Shown here piece by piece: positions 33,424 to 42,253 of a stretch of 60,255 nucleotides of DNA. The notes below the pieces were generated by a model, which saw only the letters and a list, made by a program, of their open reading frames with translations, had not been told where the DNA came from and did not search any database. The stretch's first letter is position 1. Every line of letters starts with the position of its first letter. Position numbers and translations under genes: made by a program. The DNA comes from Pseudomonas sp. QTF5 (GTDB taxonomy: Bacteria > Pseudomonadota > Gammaproteobacteria > Pseudomonadales > Pseudomonadaceae): positions 1 through 60,255 of the forward strand of contig NZ_AZRW02000038.1 in the NCBI RefSeq assembly GCF_000512695.2. Direction: 5' to 3'.

Positions 33424-35163
33424 TTAAATCCGGTCATTTACTTGTGCAACACGTTCGGCGAAGTTTTTCGCGTTGATCTCGCCGATGACCCGCACATCGG
33501 TACGTTCGATGCCATCCTTGTCGAAAAACATCAGCGCCGGAGGACCGAATAACTTGTAGCGGTCGAGCAGGGCGCGTTGTTCGGCGTTGCTGGCGGTGAT
33601 GTCGAAACGGATCAATCGATAGCCTTTGAGGTGTTCGACGACCTTGGCATCGTTGAGGACTTCGTGTTCGATGACTTTGCAACTGATGCACCAGTCGGCG
33701 TACCAGTCGAGCAGCAGTGGCGTGCCGGAGGATTTGGCTTCGGCGAGTACGCGGTCCAGTTCGGCTGGAGTGGTGATGGTTTGCCAGTTGCCGACGATTT
33801 GCGGTTGACCGTTGCCCGCGACGATACGCGGTTGGCCAATGGGGTTGAGTGGATCGGTCTGGCCGCTGAACGCGCCGTACCAACAGGCCAGGGCGTAAAA
33901 CAACAGGAGCATCCCGAGCAATTGCCCCAGGCGTTTTCTCGGCGGTTTATAGACGAATTCCAGCGCGCCCATAAACAACCCGACGCCACCGGCGAGCAAG
34001 CCGATCAACAGCAAGGTGATCTGGCCTGGCAATACCCGGCTGAGCAAACCGATCGCCAGCCCCAGTAGCAGCACACCAATCGCGTTTTTCACGTAGATCA
34101 GCCAAGGTCCGCTTTTCGGCAGCCAGGCCGCGCCGCCGGTCGCCACCAGCAACAGCGGCGCCCCCATGCCCAGGCCGAGCATGAACAATTTCAATCCGCC
34201 GCCCAGAGCATCGCCGCTGGCGCTGATGTACAGCAGCGCGCCGGCCAGTGGTGCCGATACACACGGCGAAACCAGTAGGCTCGACACCACACCCAGCACC
34301 GCCGCGCCCCACAGTGAGCCGCCTTCGGTACGCCCGGCAATCCGGTCCAGGCGGCTGCTGATGGCGTAGGGCAGTTTCAGTTCGAATACGCCAAACATGG
34401 CCAGGGCAAACACCGCGAAAAACATCGCGAACGGCACCAGCACCCAGGCCGACTGCAAGCGCGCCTGAAGATTCAGCTGTGCGCCGAACATTCCCATCAG
34501 GGCACCGAGCAGAGCGAAACAGACGGCCATCGGTAGCACATAAGCCAGCGACAGATTGAAACCGCGTAAACCACCGACCTGTCCACGCAGGACCACTCCG
34601 GAAAGGATCGGCAGCATCGGCAGTACGCAGGGTGTGAAGGTCAGGCCAACACCTGCGAGGAAAAACAGCGCCAGTTCGCGCCAGCTCCAGGCGGTGGTCG
34701 CGGCGCCGCTGCCATCAATACTCAGGCGTTCGGTCTCGGGTGGGTAGCACAGGCCTTTGTCGGCGCAGCCCTGATAGGTCACGGCCAGCGTAAAGGCGCG
34801 CGAATCGGTGCGCGGCAGTTCTACATCGAGAATCCCGTGGTACACCTCGACGTCGCCGAAGTACTCATCGTGCTTTTGTTCGCCCTTGGGCAGTTTCGCT
34901 GCGCCGAGGCCAACGTCAGCCGGTTCGGCGCGAAACTGGAAGCGATGACGATAGAGGTAGTAACCCTCGGTAGCGACGAAACGCAGCTTGATCGATTGCG
35001 GCGTGCTTTCTACCAGGCTCAACTGAAAGGCTTCGCGCACCGGCAAAAAATCGGCGCTGTTGTTTATCGAGCCCAGAGTGGAACTGGGCCGACTGTCCAG
35101 CAACCCGGCGGCAGAGGCCGGCAGGACGAGCACTAAAAACAGCAGGCAGAGCAAACGGCGCAT
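33424..35163 (-). CDS. dsbD: Thiol:disulfide interchange protein DsbD (DipZ)
   Basis: This 579-residue inner-membrane reductase passes electrons from cytoplasmic thioredoxin to the periplasm. It has a signal peptide, an N-terminal alpha domain with its cysteine pair (YQGCADKGLCYPP), and an eight-helix beta domain with cysteines in FTPCVLPMLP and VSPCVSAPLAG. The C-terminal thioredoxin-like gamma domain carries DWYADWCISCK. The ATG at 35163 is chosen because the signal peptide MRRLLCLLFLVLVLPASAAG starts there. It lies between aroQ and the MCP gene as dipZ does in PAO1. Confidence 0.96.
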   Translation of the reverse strand: MRRLLCLLFLVLVLPASAAGLLDSRPSSTLGSINNSADFLPVREAFQLSLVESTPQSIKLRFVATEGYYLYRHRFQFRAEPADVGLGAAKLPKGEQKHDEYFGDVEVYHGILDVELPRTDSRAFTLAVTYQGCADKGLCYPPETERLSIDGSGAATTAWSWRELALFFLAGVGLTFTPCVLPMLPILSGVVLRGQVGGLRGFNLSLAYVLPMAVCFALLGALMGMFGAQLNLQARLQSAWVLVPFAMFFAVFALAMFGVFELKLPYAISSRLDRIAGRTEGGSLWGAAVLGVVSSLLVSPCVSAPLAGALLYISASGDALGGGLKLFMLGLGMGAPLLLVATGGAAWLPKSGPWLIYVKNAIGVLLLGLAIGLLSRVLPGQITLLLIGLLAGGVGLFMGALEFVYKPPRKRLGQLLGMLLLFYALACWYGAFSGQTDPLNPIGQPRIVAGNGQPQIVGNWQTITTPAELDRVLAEAKSSGTPLLLDWYADWCISCKVIEHEVLNDAKVVEHLKGYRLIRFDITASNAEQRALLDRYKLFGPPALMFFDKDGIERTDVRVIGEINAKNFAERVAQVNDRI

Positions 35164-35208
35164 GACAATCTCGCGTATCGAAAGTGTGGGCATGATAGCG
35201 GACGATGG

Positions 35209-35238
35209 GCGGGTGTGCAGGCGGGTGTGCAGGCGGGA
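35209..35238. repeat. Short tandem repeat (12 bp)
   Basis: GCGGGTGTGCAG occurs twice in tandem at 35209-35220 and 35221-35232, followed by a half copy. It is in the 97-base gap between dsbD and the MCP gene. Confidence 0.7.
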
Positions 35239-35260
35239 GTCCTGCGGCGATGGCGGACTG

Positions 35261-37207
35261 TCAGACGCGAAAGGCCTGAACGGCTGTATGCAACCGCCCG
35301 CCCAACACCAACAAGTTCTCCCCTTGTTCACGCCCCTCGCCGATGCGCAGCAAGTTATCCCCACCCAATTGGTGAATCCGCTCACTGTGATCGCGAATTT
35401 CGCTGACAGCGCCGCTCTGTTGGGCAGTGACATCGGCGATGCGCACGGCGGTGTCGGAAATGGTCTGGATTGCCCCGACGATTTTATCCAGCGCACCATC
35501 GGCCGCCTGAGCCTGATTGGCCGTGGCTTCGGCATGCTCGACCTGGGCGCGCATGCCTTCGACCGATTGCCGCGCGGCGGTTTGCAGGCCGGCAATCAGC
35601 GTCTGGATCTCGGCCGTGGCCCCGGCGGTGCGTTGCGCCAGTGAGCGAACCTCTTCGGCCACCACCGCAAACCCTCGGCCCATTTCTCCGGCGCGGGCCG
35701 CTTCGATGGCGGCGTTCAGGGCCAGCAGGTTGGTTTGGTCGGCGATCGAGCGGATTACCGTCAGCACACCGCCGATGGTCGCCGACTCTTCGGCCAGATG
35801 TTCGATCATCTGTGCGTTGCCTTGCACTTCACCCACCAGCGCATGCAGCCCGGTGAGGCTCAGGCCGATCACTTTCTGACCGTGCTCCACCGCCAGTCCT
35901 GCATGACGACTGGCATTGGCGGCCTGGCTGGCGTCACCGGCGACTTGTTGAATCGTCGCTTCGAGTTCGCCAAGAGAGTCGCGGATCAATGCAGTGTCGC
36001 CGGCCTGATGCTCGGCGCCGCTGTGCAGGTCATTGCTCAACTCGGCCAGCGTCCGGCTGCTACCGGCGACTTGCTCGGCGTTGAGGCGAATGGTGCCTAC
36101 CAGGTCGACCAGATAGGCGCGCAAGCGATTGAGTGAGGCTTGAATGTCATGCAGTTCGCGGTTGGTCGCGCCCAGTTGAATGTCGCGGCTGAAGTCACCT
36201 TCGGCCCAGGTCGACAGCGCTGGGGCGAGGTTGGTCAGGGTTCGGGCCAGGCGTCGCTGCAAGGTATCGATGAGCAATGCGATCAGCAGAATCAGCCCGA
36301 TCATCATCCCTTGCATCAGCCGCACTTCGCTCTGGATTTGCCCGTGCTGGGCGCGCACCACCGGTTCCAGCCCGGCGATGGACTGCTGCACGGCGGTGAT
36401 TTTCAGGTGCGTCGCGGCGCTGAGGTCGGTGCGTTTCTGGATCTGCTCACGAGTGCGCGTCAGTTCCGAAGGGTAGCGGGTGAGCAGGCTGTTGAGTTCG
36501 CGTTTGAGGCCGACGCCGGCATCTTCGGCGACGGTTTTCTCGGTGTTATCCAAACCCATCATCGCGGCGAAATCATCGGTGTTCGATTCGGTGCTGGCGG
36601 TCACGCCAAGCAGCGGTAAAGCGTCCAGTTGCTCGGCTTGAGTGCGGATGTTGGCGACTTCGCGTTCGACATCGGCGGCCAGTTCGCTGCGACCACTGCT
36701 GACCAGTTTGTCCCGAGCCAGGGACAGTTTGCCCAAGTGTTGGGACGCGGCGAGCAATGGCGTCAGATATGCCGCGTTGCCGCTGGCGTATTGGCTGAGC
36801 TGATCGAGGCTGGCGCCGAGTTCGCGTTCGGCTTGCAGCAGCAGCGCCTGTGGGTCGCCAGCGAGTTTGCCGGCAGCCAGCAGGTCGGTTTTGCAGAATT
36901 CAGCCAGGTTCGAAAGGCTCGGACGCAAGGTGTCGGCCAATGCCGGTGGCAACTCACCGAGTTCCTTTTGCGAGGCGTCGAGGGCCTGACTGGCGCTGCT
37001 CAGGCGCAGGGCATTGCCGCTGGCCAGGTAATCCTCGACGTTGCGCGCCACTTCATTTTGAAACTGCTGAGACAGTCCCAGATAACGCTCCATCAATAGA
37101 TAAGGGCGTTCCAGGGCTTTTTGCGACCACCAGAGCGTGGCGCCAAGGGCCACGCACACGGCGACCAAAAGGAGAGTATTGAGGTTGGTCAACAGCTTCA
37201 GGCGCAT
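35261..37207 (-). CDS. ctpL: Methyl-accepting chemotaxis protein (CtpL-like)
   Basis: This 648-residue transducer has TM1 at residues 10-28, a large all-helical periplasmic ligand domain of about 280 residues, TM2 near 310-330 (MMIGLILLIALLID), a HAMP-like linker and the cytoplasmic signalling hairpin NLLALNAAIEAARAGEMGRG near residue 500. The symbol rests on position between dsbD/dipZ and gcbA, as for PA4844 ctpL in PAO1, and on the long helical sensor. The ligand here is not known. No C-terminal CheR pentapeptide is visible. Confidence 0.75.
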   Translation of the reverse strand: MRLKLLTNLNTLLLVAVCVALGATLWWSQKALERPYLLMERYLGLSQQFQNEVARNVEDYLASGNALRLSSASQALDASQKELGELPPALADTLRPSLSNLAEFCKTDLLAAGKLAGDPQALLLQAERELGASLDQLSQYASGNAAYLTPLLAASQHLGKLSLARDKLVSSGRSELAADVEREVANIRTQAEQLDALPLLGVTASTESNTDDFAAMMGLDNTEKTVAEDAGVGLKRELNSLLTRYPSELTRTREQIQKRTDLSAATHLKITAVQQSIAGLEPVVRAQHGQIQSEVRLMQGMMIGLILLIALLIDTLQRRLARTLTNLAPALSTWAEGDFSRDIQLGATNRELHDIQASLNRLRAYLVDLVGTIRLNAEQVAGSSRTLAELSNDLHSGAEHQAGDTALIRDSLGELEATIQQVAGDASQAANASRHAGLAVEHGQKVIGLSLTGLHALVGEVQGNAQMIEHLAEESATIGGVLTVIRSIADQTNLLALNAAIEAARAGEMGRGFAVVAEEVRSLAQRTAGATAEIQTLIAGLQTAARQSVEGMRAQVEHAEATANQAQAADGALDKIVGAIQTISDTAVRIADVTAQQSGAVSEIRDHSERIHQLGGDNLLRIGEGREQGENLLVLGGRLHTAVQAFRV

Positions 37208-37258
37208 CGTGATCTACCAACGGCAGAATGGTAAGTGCCTGAAGTTATTGCGTTTCTG

Positions 37259-38929
37259 TTACATGGTTATGACCGAATGGGTCGATTCCGATGAAAAAGT
37301 GGCACTTTGCTTTGACTCCCGCGCAGCTTGTACGCGGTTACGTCCGGCGTTCTTCGCACGGTACAGCGCTTCGTCCGCCTGGCTGGCCATCAGCAGGCTG
37401 TCAGAGTCTTCGCGCAATTCGACGACGCCGGCGCTGAAAGTGCACCAGAGATCCTGAGGCTGAGCCGGGTAATGAATTTCGGCAAAGCGCTGACGGATTT
37501 CATCGAGCACGTTGTAGGCCGATTCGATATCAGTGTCCGGCATGACGATGGCGAACTCTTCACCGCCGTAGCGGCCAATGAAGTCGGTCTTGCGCAACCG
37601 TTGCTTGAGAAACAGCGCCAGGCTCTTGATCACCCGGTCGCCCATGGGATGGCCGTGGCTGTCATTGACCCGTTTGAAGTGATCGATGTCGAGCATCGCA
37701 AAGCTCAGCGGCTTGTTTTCGCGACGGGCGCGGAATGAACAGTCTTCGAGCAATTGCAGAATGTGGGTGTGGTTGTACAAGCCGGTCAGGCTGTCGCGCA
37801 CCATCCGCGCTTTCAGATTGCGTGCCCGTGCCGCGCGGTTGCGCACGGTGGTGATCAGGTGCCGTGGCTTGATCGGCTTGGTCAGGAAGTCGTCGCCGCC
37901 CTCGCTCATGGCGTCGAGCTGCTTGTCCAGGTCGTCTTCGGCTGACAGATAAATGATCGGCACGCTGACATAGCGATCGTTATGCCGGATCACCTTGGCC
38001 AGTTCAGTACCGGTGCAGGCCGGCATGTACATGTCGAGGATGATCAGGTCCGGCTGGAAATCCGCCAATTCGGCCATGGCCTGGATCGGTTCGATCAAGG
38101 TTCGCGTGACGATCCCGGCGCTGTTGAGCAGGCGTTCGGTGTGCAACGCCTGGGCGCGGGAGTCATCGATGATCAGCACTTTATAAGGTTCGTACTGGGC
38201 AACGCAGGTCAGGACTTCGATCTTTTCCAGCAGGCTCGAGGCTTCGAGGGTGCCGGTGAGAAATTCCTGGCCGCCGGCCCGCACGGCGGCGAGACGCGTC
38301 GGGGTATCGGTTTCGTGCAGGCTGAAAAACAATAGCGGCAAGGGCTGATCGAGGCCTTCCTGGGCTTCGGCCGCCAGTTTCAGGCCGATGCCGGCGCCAC
38401 TGAAGTCGACGTCCATGACAATCGCCGCCGGCAAGCGCTCGACCATCGCGGTGTGGAACGCGGCGACACTGTCGAGGGATTGAGCGCTGAGCCCGAAAAA
38501 TTCTAGTTGCTTGGCCAGCCGCTCGGCCCGGTCGTGATCCTGCAACATCACGTAGATCGGTTTGCGCAGCGGCGGCAGAAAGGTGTGTTCGAACTGATCG
38601 CCATGGCGCAGACCAGTGCGGGACAGGCGCTGCATCAGGCGATTGAGCTCAGTGATCAGTCCGCTGCTCAGGCGTCCGCGATTGGCGTCCACCGCTTCCA
38701 GCGACTGGCCGATGTGGCGCGCCAGTTGGGTGTGTTCCGGTTGTTCGAAACGTTCGGCAAAGCGCAGCAGGCGCAGATTGGCCTCACTCAGCTCCGACAA
38801 GTCGGTGGTGGACCATTCGTTACGTTGCAGGCGTTGCCATATCTCAAGAATCTGACGAGCCTGATGAATTACCCGCTGGGCAAAGTGGTGCTTGAGGCGC
38901 TCGCGGCTGGGGTCTTCTGGCTCGGTCAT
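37259..38929 (-). CDS. gcbA: Diguanylate cyclase GcbA
   Basis: This 556-residue protein has an N-terminal helical region (HPt-like), a degenerate receiver, and a second receiver with DLIILDMYMPACTG. The C-terminal GGDEF domain has its active site GGEEF at residues 455-459. An inhibitory RxxD site (R446-D449, RKTD) lies five residues upstream. It makes c-di-GMP and in P. fluorescens and P. aeruginosa promotes early attachment. The ATG at 38929 is preferred over 38965. It is placed beside the MCP gene as PA4843. Confidence 0.9.
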   Translation of the reverse strand: MTEPEDPSRERLKHHFAQRVIHQARQILEIWQRLQRNEWSTTDLSELSEANLRLLRFAERFEQPEHTQLARHIGQSLEAVDANRGRLSSGLITELNRLMQRLSRTGLRHGDQFEHTFLPPLRKPIYVMLQDHDRAERLAKQLEFFGLSAQSLDSVAAFHTAMVERLPAAIVMDVDFSGAGIGLKLAAEAQEGLDQPLPLLFFSLHETDTPTRLAAVRAGGQEFLTGTLEASSLLEKIEVLTCVAQYEPYKVLIIDDSRAQALHTERLLNSAGIVTRTLIEPIQAMAELADFQPDLIILDMYMPACTGTELAKVIRHNDRYVSVPIIYLSAEDDLDKQLDAMSEGGDDFLTKPIKPRHLITTVRNRAARARNLKARMVRDSLTGLYNHTHILQLLEDCSFRARRENKPLSFAMLDIDHFKRVNDSHGHPMGDRVIKSLALFLKQRLRKTDFIGRYGGEEFAIVMPDTDIESAYNVLDEIRQRFAEIHYPAQPQDLWCTFSAGVVELREDSDSLLMASQADEALYRAKNAGRNRVQAARESKQSATFSSESTHSVITM

Positions 38930-39254
38930 ATCCTGACTACTAGTTAGGGTGCATGCTGAGATCAACTGGTGGCTCTATGCTAGCATCTCTTTTCGATTGC
39001 ATGAGTGTCGTACGTCAATAATCTATAAAGCGACGTTATTCAGTTTCGGACTGAGCGGTCTGGAAATCCTTACCGGTTGTCGGCAGATGCCCGTGGCAGG
39101 GGTGTTTCAGGACTTCTCCGGTCTGTCTGTATGAAATATCTGTAGCTCCGGCGAGCCTGGCCTATCAGGAAATTCTGATTTTTCGCCGGCTGGCTTCGAA
39201 CGGGATTATCGGCTGGTAGGGTTCGGGGATTCCCCTAGACGCCATTCCCCGACC
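38930..39254 (+). promoter_or_regulatory. Intergenic leader of the Hcp island
   Basis: This 325-base stretch between divergent gcbA and the island shows no gene. ATCAG (39164-39168) and CTGAT (39175-39179) form a small hairpin, nested in CCGGCGA (39148-39154) and TCGCCGG (39183-39189). A further stem CGGGGA (39224-39229) with TCCCCG (39246-39251) ends three bases before the start codon, and no Shine-Dalgarno sequence is visible. The structures suggest post-transcriptional control of the island; this is inferred. Confidence 0.35.
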
Positions 39255-40406
39255 ATGACCCAATGTTTCAAAGAACAACCCTGCGATGAGCAGCGCCTCA
39301 ACCACAACAGCACCCCCGTGGCTGACTGTGAATGCGAAGTGGTGGAGCTATACGGCAGCAGGACGCTTGTTACCGATGTGCCGATTCTAACGTGCGCATG
39401 CCTGTGGCGGCGTTACCAGCGCGAAGCTGAAGAAATCGTTGCTCCCAGCGGGGTTCTGATCGCTGATCCAGTGGAGCGCAATCGTGCGATCAATGCGGCT
39501 TACGCCCGGCTATGGCTGCATGACTCGAGGTTTCAATGGGCTGGCTTGGCTGCATTTGCCTCCAAACAGGTCGGTTGTGGATTGCTTCACGCGGCGGACA
39601 GTATTGATCTCATTCGCGAGGAGCATGAGGCGCGGCAGCGATTGCGCCAGAGCCGCAGTGAATCCGGATTACTGACGCCGGGCAGGATGGCCGAGCAGGC
39701 GGATGAGCTGCGTGACTATAAAGAAGCGGATGCGCGCAATCCTGTTCCTTCTGTGGATTTTCGTTCTGAAGGAGAGGAGCTATCGCTAGTGCAGCAGCAG
39801 TTCCGGCATGTGCACGACATGATGGCGCTGGGGAATACCACGCTGTTTCTGGATGTTTTTCCGTTGCATGAGTTTTATGCGAAGCGGGGATTGGCAGAGT
39901 TGAAGCAGTGCCTGGAAACACGCGAAGCCATTTATGGACATCCGAAGCACCCGGTGCTGTGGCCGGTGGGCCAAGAGCAGCTGACGTTCGGGGTAGATTA
40001 CATCGAAATTTTTCGGGGGTTTGAGGCGATTGAGGCAGGGGACATTGCCGGGAGCGTCGCGCATTTAGCCTGGCATGAGCAGCAAAATATTCTACAGCCC
40101 ACGATTTATCAGAATGGGCAACTGGTGGCTTTACTGCGTGGCAACCATGTTTCTTATGTGACCGGTTTTCCTTCAGGCGTAGCCCAGGCAATTGAGTTGA
40201 CGCTCTCCAGCCAATGTCAGCGTGTTGATGACGGACGCACCATTGGTTTCAGCAACAGTCCGCTAGCAGACTTGTCGGATATCAAGCAGCGAATGCCTTT
40301 CGTACTTCGGGCAGCGGCACGCTTTGATCAGATGCTCAATAACACAAACCGTAGTGTGCTGGAGCAGTCGATCACCGAAATCGCATCAGGGCAGGGAAGA
40401 CGATGA
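39255..40406 (+). CDS. DUF2515-like protein, putative T6SS effector
   Basis: This 383-residue protein lacks a signal peptide. The N-terminus is cysteine-rich (CFKEQPC, DCECEV, CACLW). The conserved core contains INAAYARLWLHDSRFQWAGL and FASKQVGCGLLHAAD, which I associate with DUF2515 proteins of Pseudomonas (family name from memory). It is the first gene of a four-gene run ending in Hcp and a TTR-like protein. The next gene encodes a membrane-anchored partner with a four-base overlap. A toxin/immunity reading is inferred from this layout; no catalytic motif is recognised. Confidence 0.6.
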   Translation: MTQCFKEQPCDEQRLNHNSTPVADCECEVVELYGSRTLVTDVPILTCACLWRRYQREAEEIVAPSGVLIADPVERNRAINAAYARLWLHDSRFQWAGLAAFASKQVGCGLLHAADSIDLIREEHEARQRLRQSRSESGLLTPGRMAEQADELRDYKEADARNPVPSVDFRSEGEELSLVQQQFRHVHDMMALGNTTLFLDVFPLHEFYAKRGLAELKQCLETREAIYGHPKHPVLWPVGQEQLTFGVDYIEIFRGFEAIEAGDIAGSVAHLAWHEQQNILQPTIYQNGQLVALLRGNHVSYVTGFPSGVAQAIELTLSSQCQRVDDGRTIGFSNSPLADLSDIKQRMPFVLRAAARFDQMLNNTNRSVLEQSITEIASGQGRR

Positions 40407-41140
40407 GTTTGCCGCAAGGTATTGGCCGCTGGCGGCTCGGGGCAGGCTTACTGCTTCTGACTGCCCTGATCTGGGCGGCTACGAATCAGTTAGTTGAGTC
40501 TCTATCGCAAGAGCCAGTCATCGCATTGGAGGTGGGCGGCACCTATGAAACCTTGCGCAAGCATTCTTCAGTCCCCTTCAGCCCGAGGGTCCCCGGGCAT
40601 GTCTGGATGGGCCTTCCCAAGACGGATGCACGGCTTCGACTCATCGATCCGGAGTATGAGTTCGTAACGCCCAGAGCGCGCTTTTTCACTGTTGTATTTG
40701 ACGACAATGTCGTCAGCAGTATCCGCATGTCTCCGCAGGTTGAGCCTTTGCTGCTCGATGATGCCCTGAAGGTAGCGCTGGATTTACAAGAACAGTGGCG
40801 CGAGGGCGGATGGAGGGTGGCCGGCAGGAAACGCTATCCACCCTTTGCTGACACGCCTGAATGGCGAGCGCAGTTACGAGACGTCAATAAAGGAGGAAAG
40901 GTCTACTGGAAGGCTGGCAAAAAATATCAAGTCACGATGCATCTGCACCGATTCAAATACGACAAGAAACCCGACGAAGAGCGCTACCTCATCACGCTAT
41001 CGATCGGCAAACCGTGGACCCCTTTCGCAGAAGATGGGGACGAAGAAGCTCTAATCGAACTGGATCAATCCATCCCGGACACCCCTTTATTCCCCACAAA
41101 AACCAAAGGAGCCCCACCATGCCAACCCCCGCCTTCATGA
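40403..41140 (+). CDS. Membrane-anchored partner, putative immunity protein
   Basis: This 245-residue protein has one N-terminal hydrophobic helix (residues 12-30, LGAGLLLLTALIWAATNQL). A soluble domain follows that should face the periplasm, with a conserved-looking stretch LRLIDPEYEFVTPRARFFTV. A periplasmic immunity protein for the preceding DUF2515-like protein would look like this, but the role is inferred. It overlaps its upstream gene by four bases and the hcp gene by 22 bases. Confidence 0.6.
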   Translation: MSLPQGIGRWRLGAGLLLLTALIWAATNQLVESLSQEPVIALEVGGTYETLRKHSSVPFSPRVPGHVWMGLPKTDARLRLIDPEYEFVTPRARFFTVVFDDNVVSSIRMSPQVEPLLLDDALKVALDLQEQWREGGWRVAGRKRYPPFADTPEWRAQLRDVNKGGKVYWKAGKKYQVTMHLHRFKYDKKPDEERYLITLSIGKPWTPFAEDGDEEALIELDQSIPDTPLFPTKTKGAPPCQPPPS

Positions 41141-41625
41141 CCCTCCACGGCGAACGACAAGGTCTGATCAGCGCAGGCGCCTTCACCGAGGCGTCCGTCG
41201 GCAACGTCTACCAACTGGGCCGCGAAGACCAGATCATGATCCAGGCCCTGAGCCACGGCATCTTCGTTCCCAAAGGATCAGGCGCCGGGCGTCGGATGCA
41301 CAAGCCGTTAATCATCACTAAGACCATCGACAAAGCATCACCGCTGATCAACACCGCTTTATGTACTGGAGAGTTACTCAAAGAGTGCCGTGTTGAGTGG
41401 TATCGCACTTCGGCTCAGGGAACGCAGGAACACTTCTACACCATGGAGCTTGAAGACGCTGTGATCATCGGCGCCGAAGTGTTCATGCCGCATTGTCAGG
41501 ACCCCGGCACCGCTCACCTCACTCAACTGGAGAAGGTCCACTTCAGTTACCGGCGAATTTACTGGCGGCATGAGATCAGCCGAACCATGGGTTGCGATGA
41601 ATGGAGCGCCGAGGAACACGCATGA
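41119..41625 (+). CDS. hcp: Hcp family type VI secretion protein
   Basis: This 168-residue Hcp tube protein has the family start PAFMTLHGERQGLISAG, then QALSHGIFVPKG, PLIITKTIDKASPLI and the C-terminal KVHFSYRRIYWRHE. Hexamers form the inner T6SS tube and carry effectors in their lumen. The ATG at 41119 lies within the end of the previous gene. No T6SS core genes are in this window, so it is an auxiliary Hcp that must use a core encoded elsewhere. Confidence 0.9.
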   Translation: MPTPAFMTLHGERQGLISAGAFTEASVGNVYQLGREDQIMIQALSHGIFVPKGSGAGRRMHKPLIITKTIDKASPLINTALCTGELLKECRVEWYRTSAQGTQEHFYTMELEDAVIIGAEVFMPHCQDPGTAHLTQLEKVHFSYRRIYWRHEISRTMGCDEWSAEEHA

Positions 41626-42098
41626 GGCTGGTCAATGAACGCGATCTGTCCGAGTCAGAGCGACAACATGTCTGGTCCAGTGAGCAAGCGCTGGATCTGG
41701 TTTGCCAGGCGCTGCTTGACCGGCAACCCATCGAAGGACTCGCCGAGCTGCGTGCCGGCCTATTGATCGACCTCGACAGCGAGGTGCTTCACCAGATCGA
41801 GCGGGAAGAATGGTGGTTGGTCAGGGCAGAAGCCGATTACATTGAATGGACAATGCCGGAGCGGGCTTTTGATCCAAAGATGATAGAGCTGATGCAAAAT
41901 CCGCCCGCCCAGCCCTCGAGATCGCCAAGAGTCTTTCGGCTCATAGACAGCGTAACGGGTGAGCCGCTGGCACAGCGTCACTACATCGCAACGGTGGATG
42001 GGGACACTTCTGCGCGCAGAACCGACGGTGAGGGAATCGCACATCTGTTTACCTCGGCTGAGGTGCAGCAGATTTCCATGAAGATCATCGGCGTTTAA
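41622..42098 (+). CDS. Hcp-linked protein with transthyretin-like tail
   Basis: This 158-residue protein starts with the ATG overlapping the hcp stop. The first two-thirds are helical and charged (SSEQALDLVCQALLD, EREEWWLVRAEADY). The end, from about residue 103, reads RVFRLIDSVTGEPLAQRHY... DGEGIAHLF. It resembles the transthyretin-like module at the tails of some VgrG and T6SS effectors, where it docks cargo. It may load cargo on Hcp or be an adaptor. A terminator was not found behind it. Confidence 0.6.
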   Translation: MRLVNERDLSESERQHVWSSEQALDLVCQALLDRQPIEGLAELRAGLLIDLDSEVLHQIEREEWWLVRAEADYIEWTMPERAFDPKMIELMQNPPAQPSRSPRVFRLIDSVTGEPLAQRHYIATVDGDTSARRTDGEGIAHLFTSAEVQQISMKIIGV

Positions 42099-42253
42099 CT
42101 CGGGCAGGGCGGCTGAGTTCATTAACACACGGTTTTCCCAGATCCCTGACGGTAATTTGTCCGGATAAGCCCAACGGCAGGTGCCGGTCAAAGGCACGTT
42201 GTTGTATGGTTGTGGTCGAACCGATGAACTCAAGTGATTGAAAGGATATCGCC

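Noticed and set aside
38949..39134. Small frame in the gcbA-island gap
   Set aside because: No ribosome site, no family likeness, and it overlaps the structured leader.
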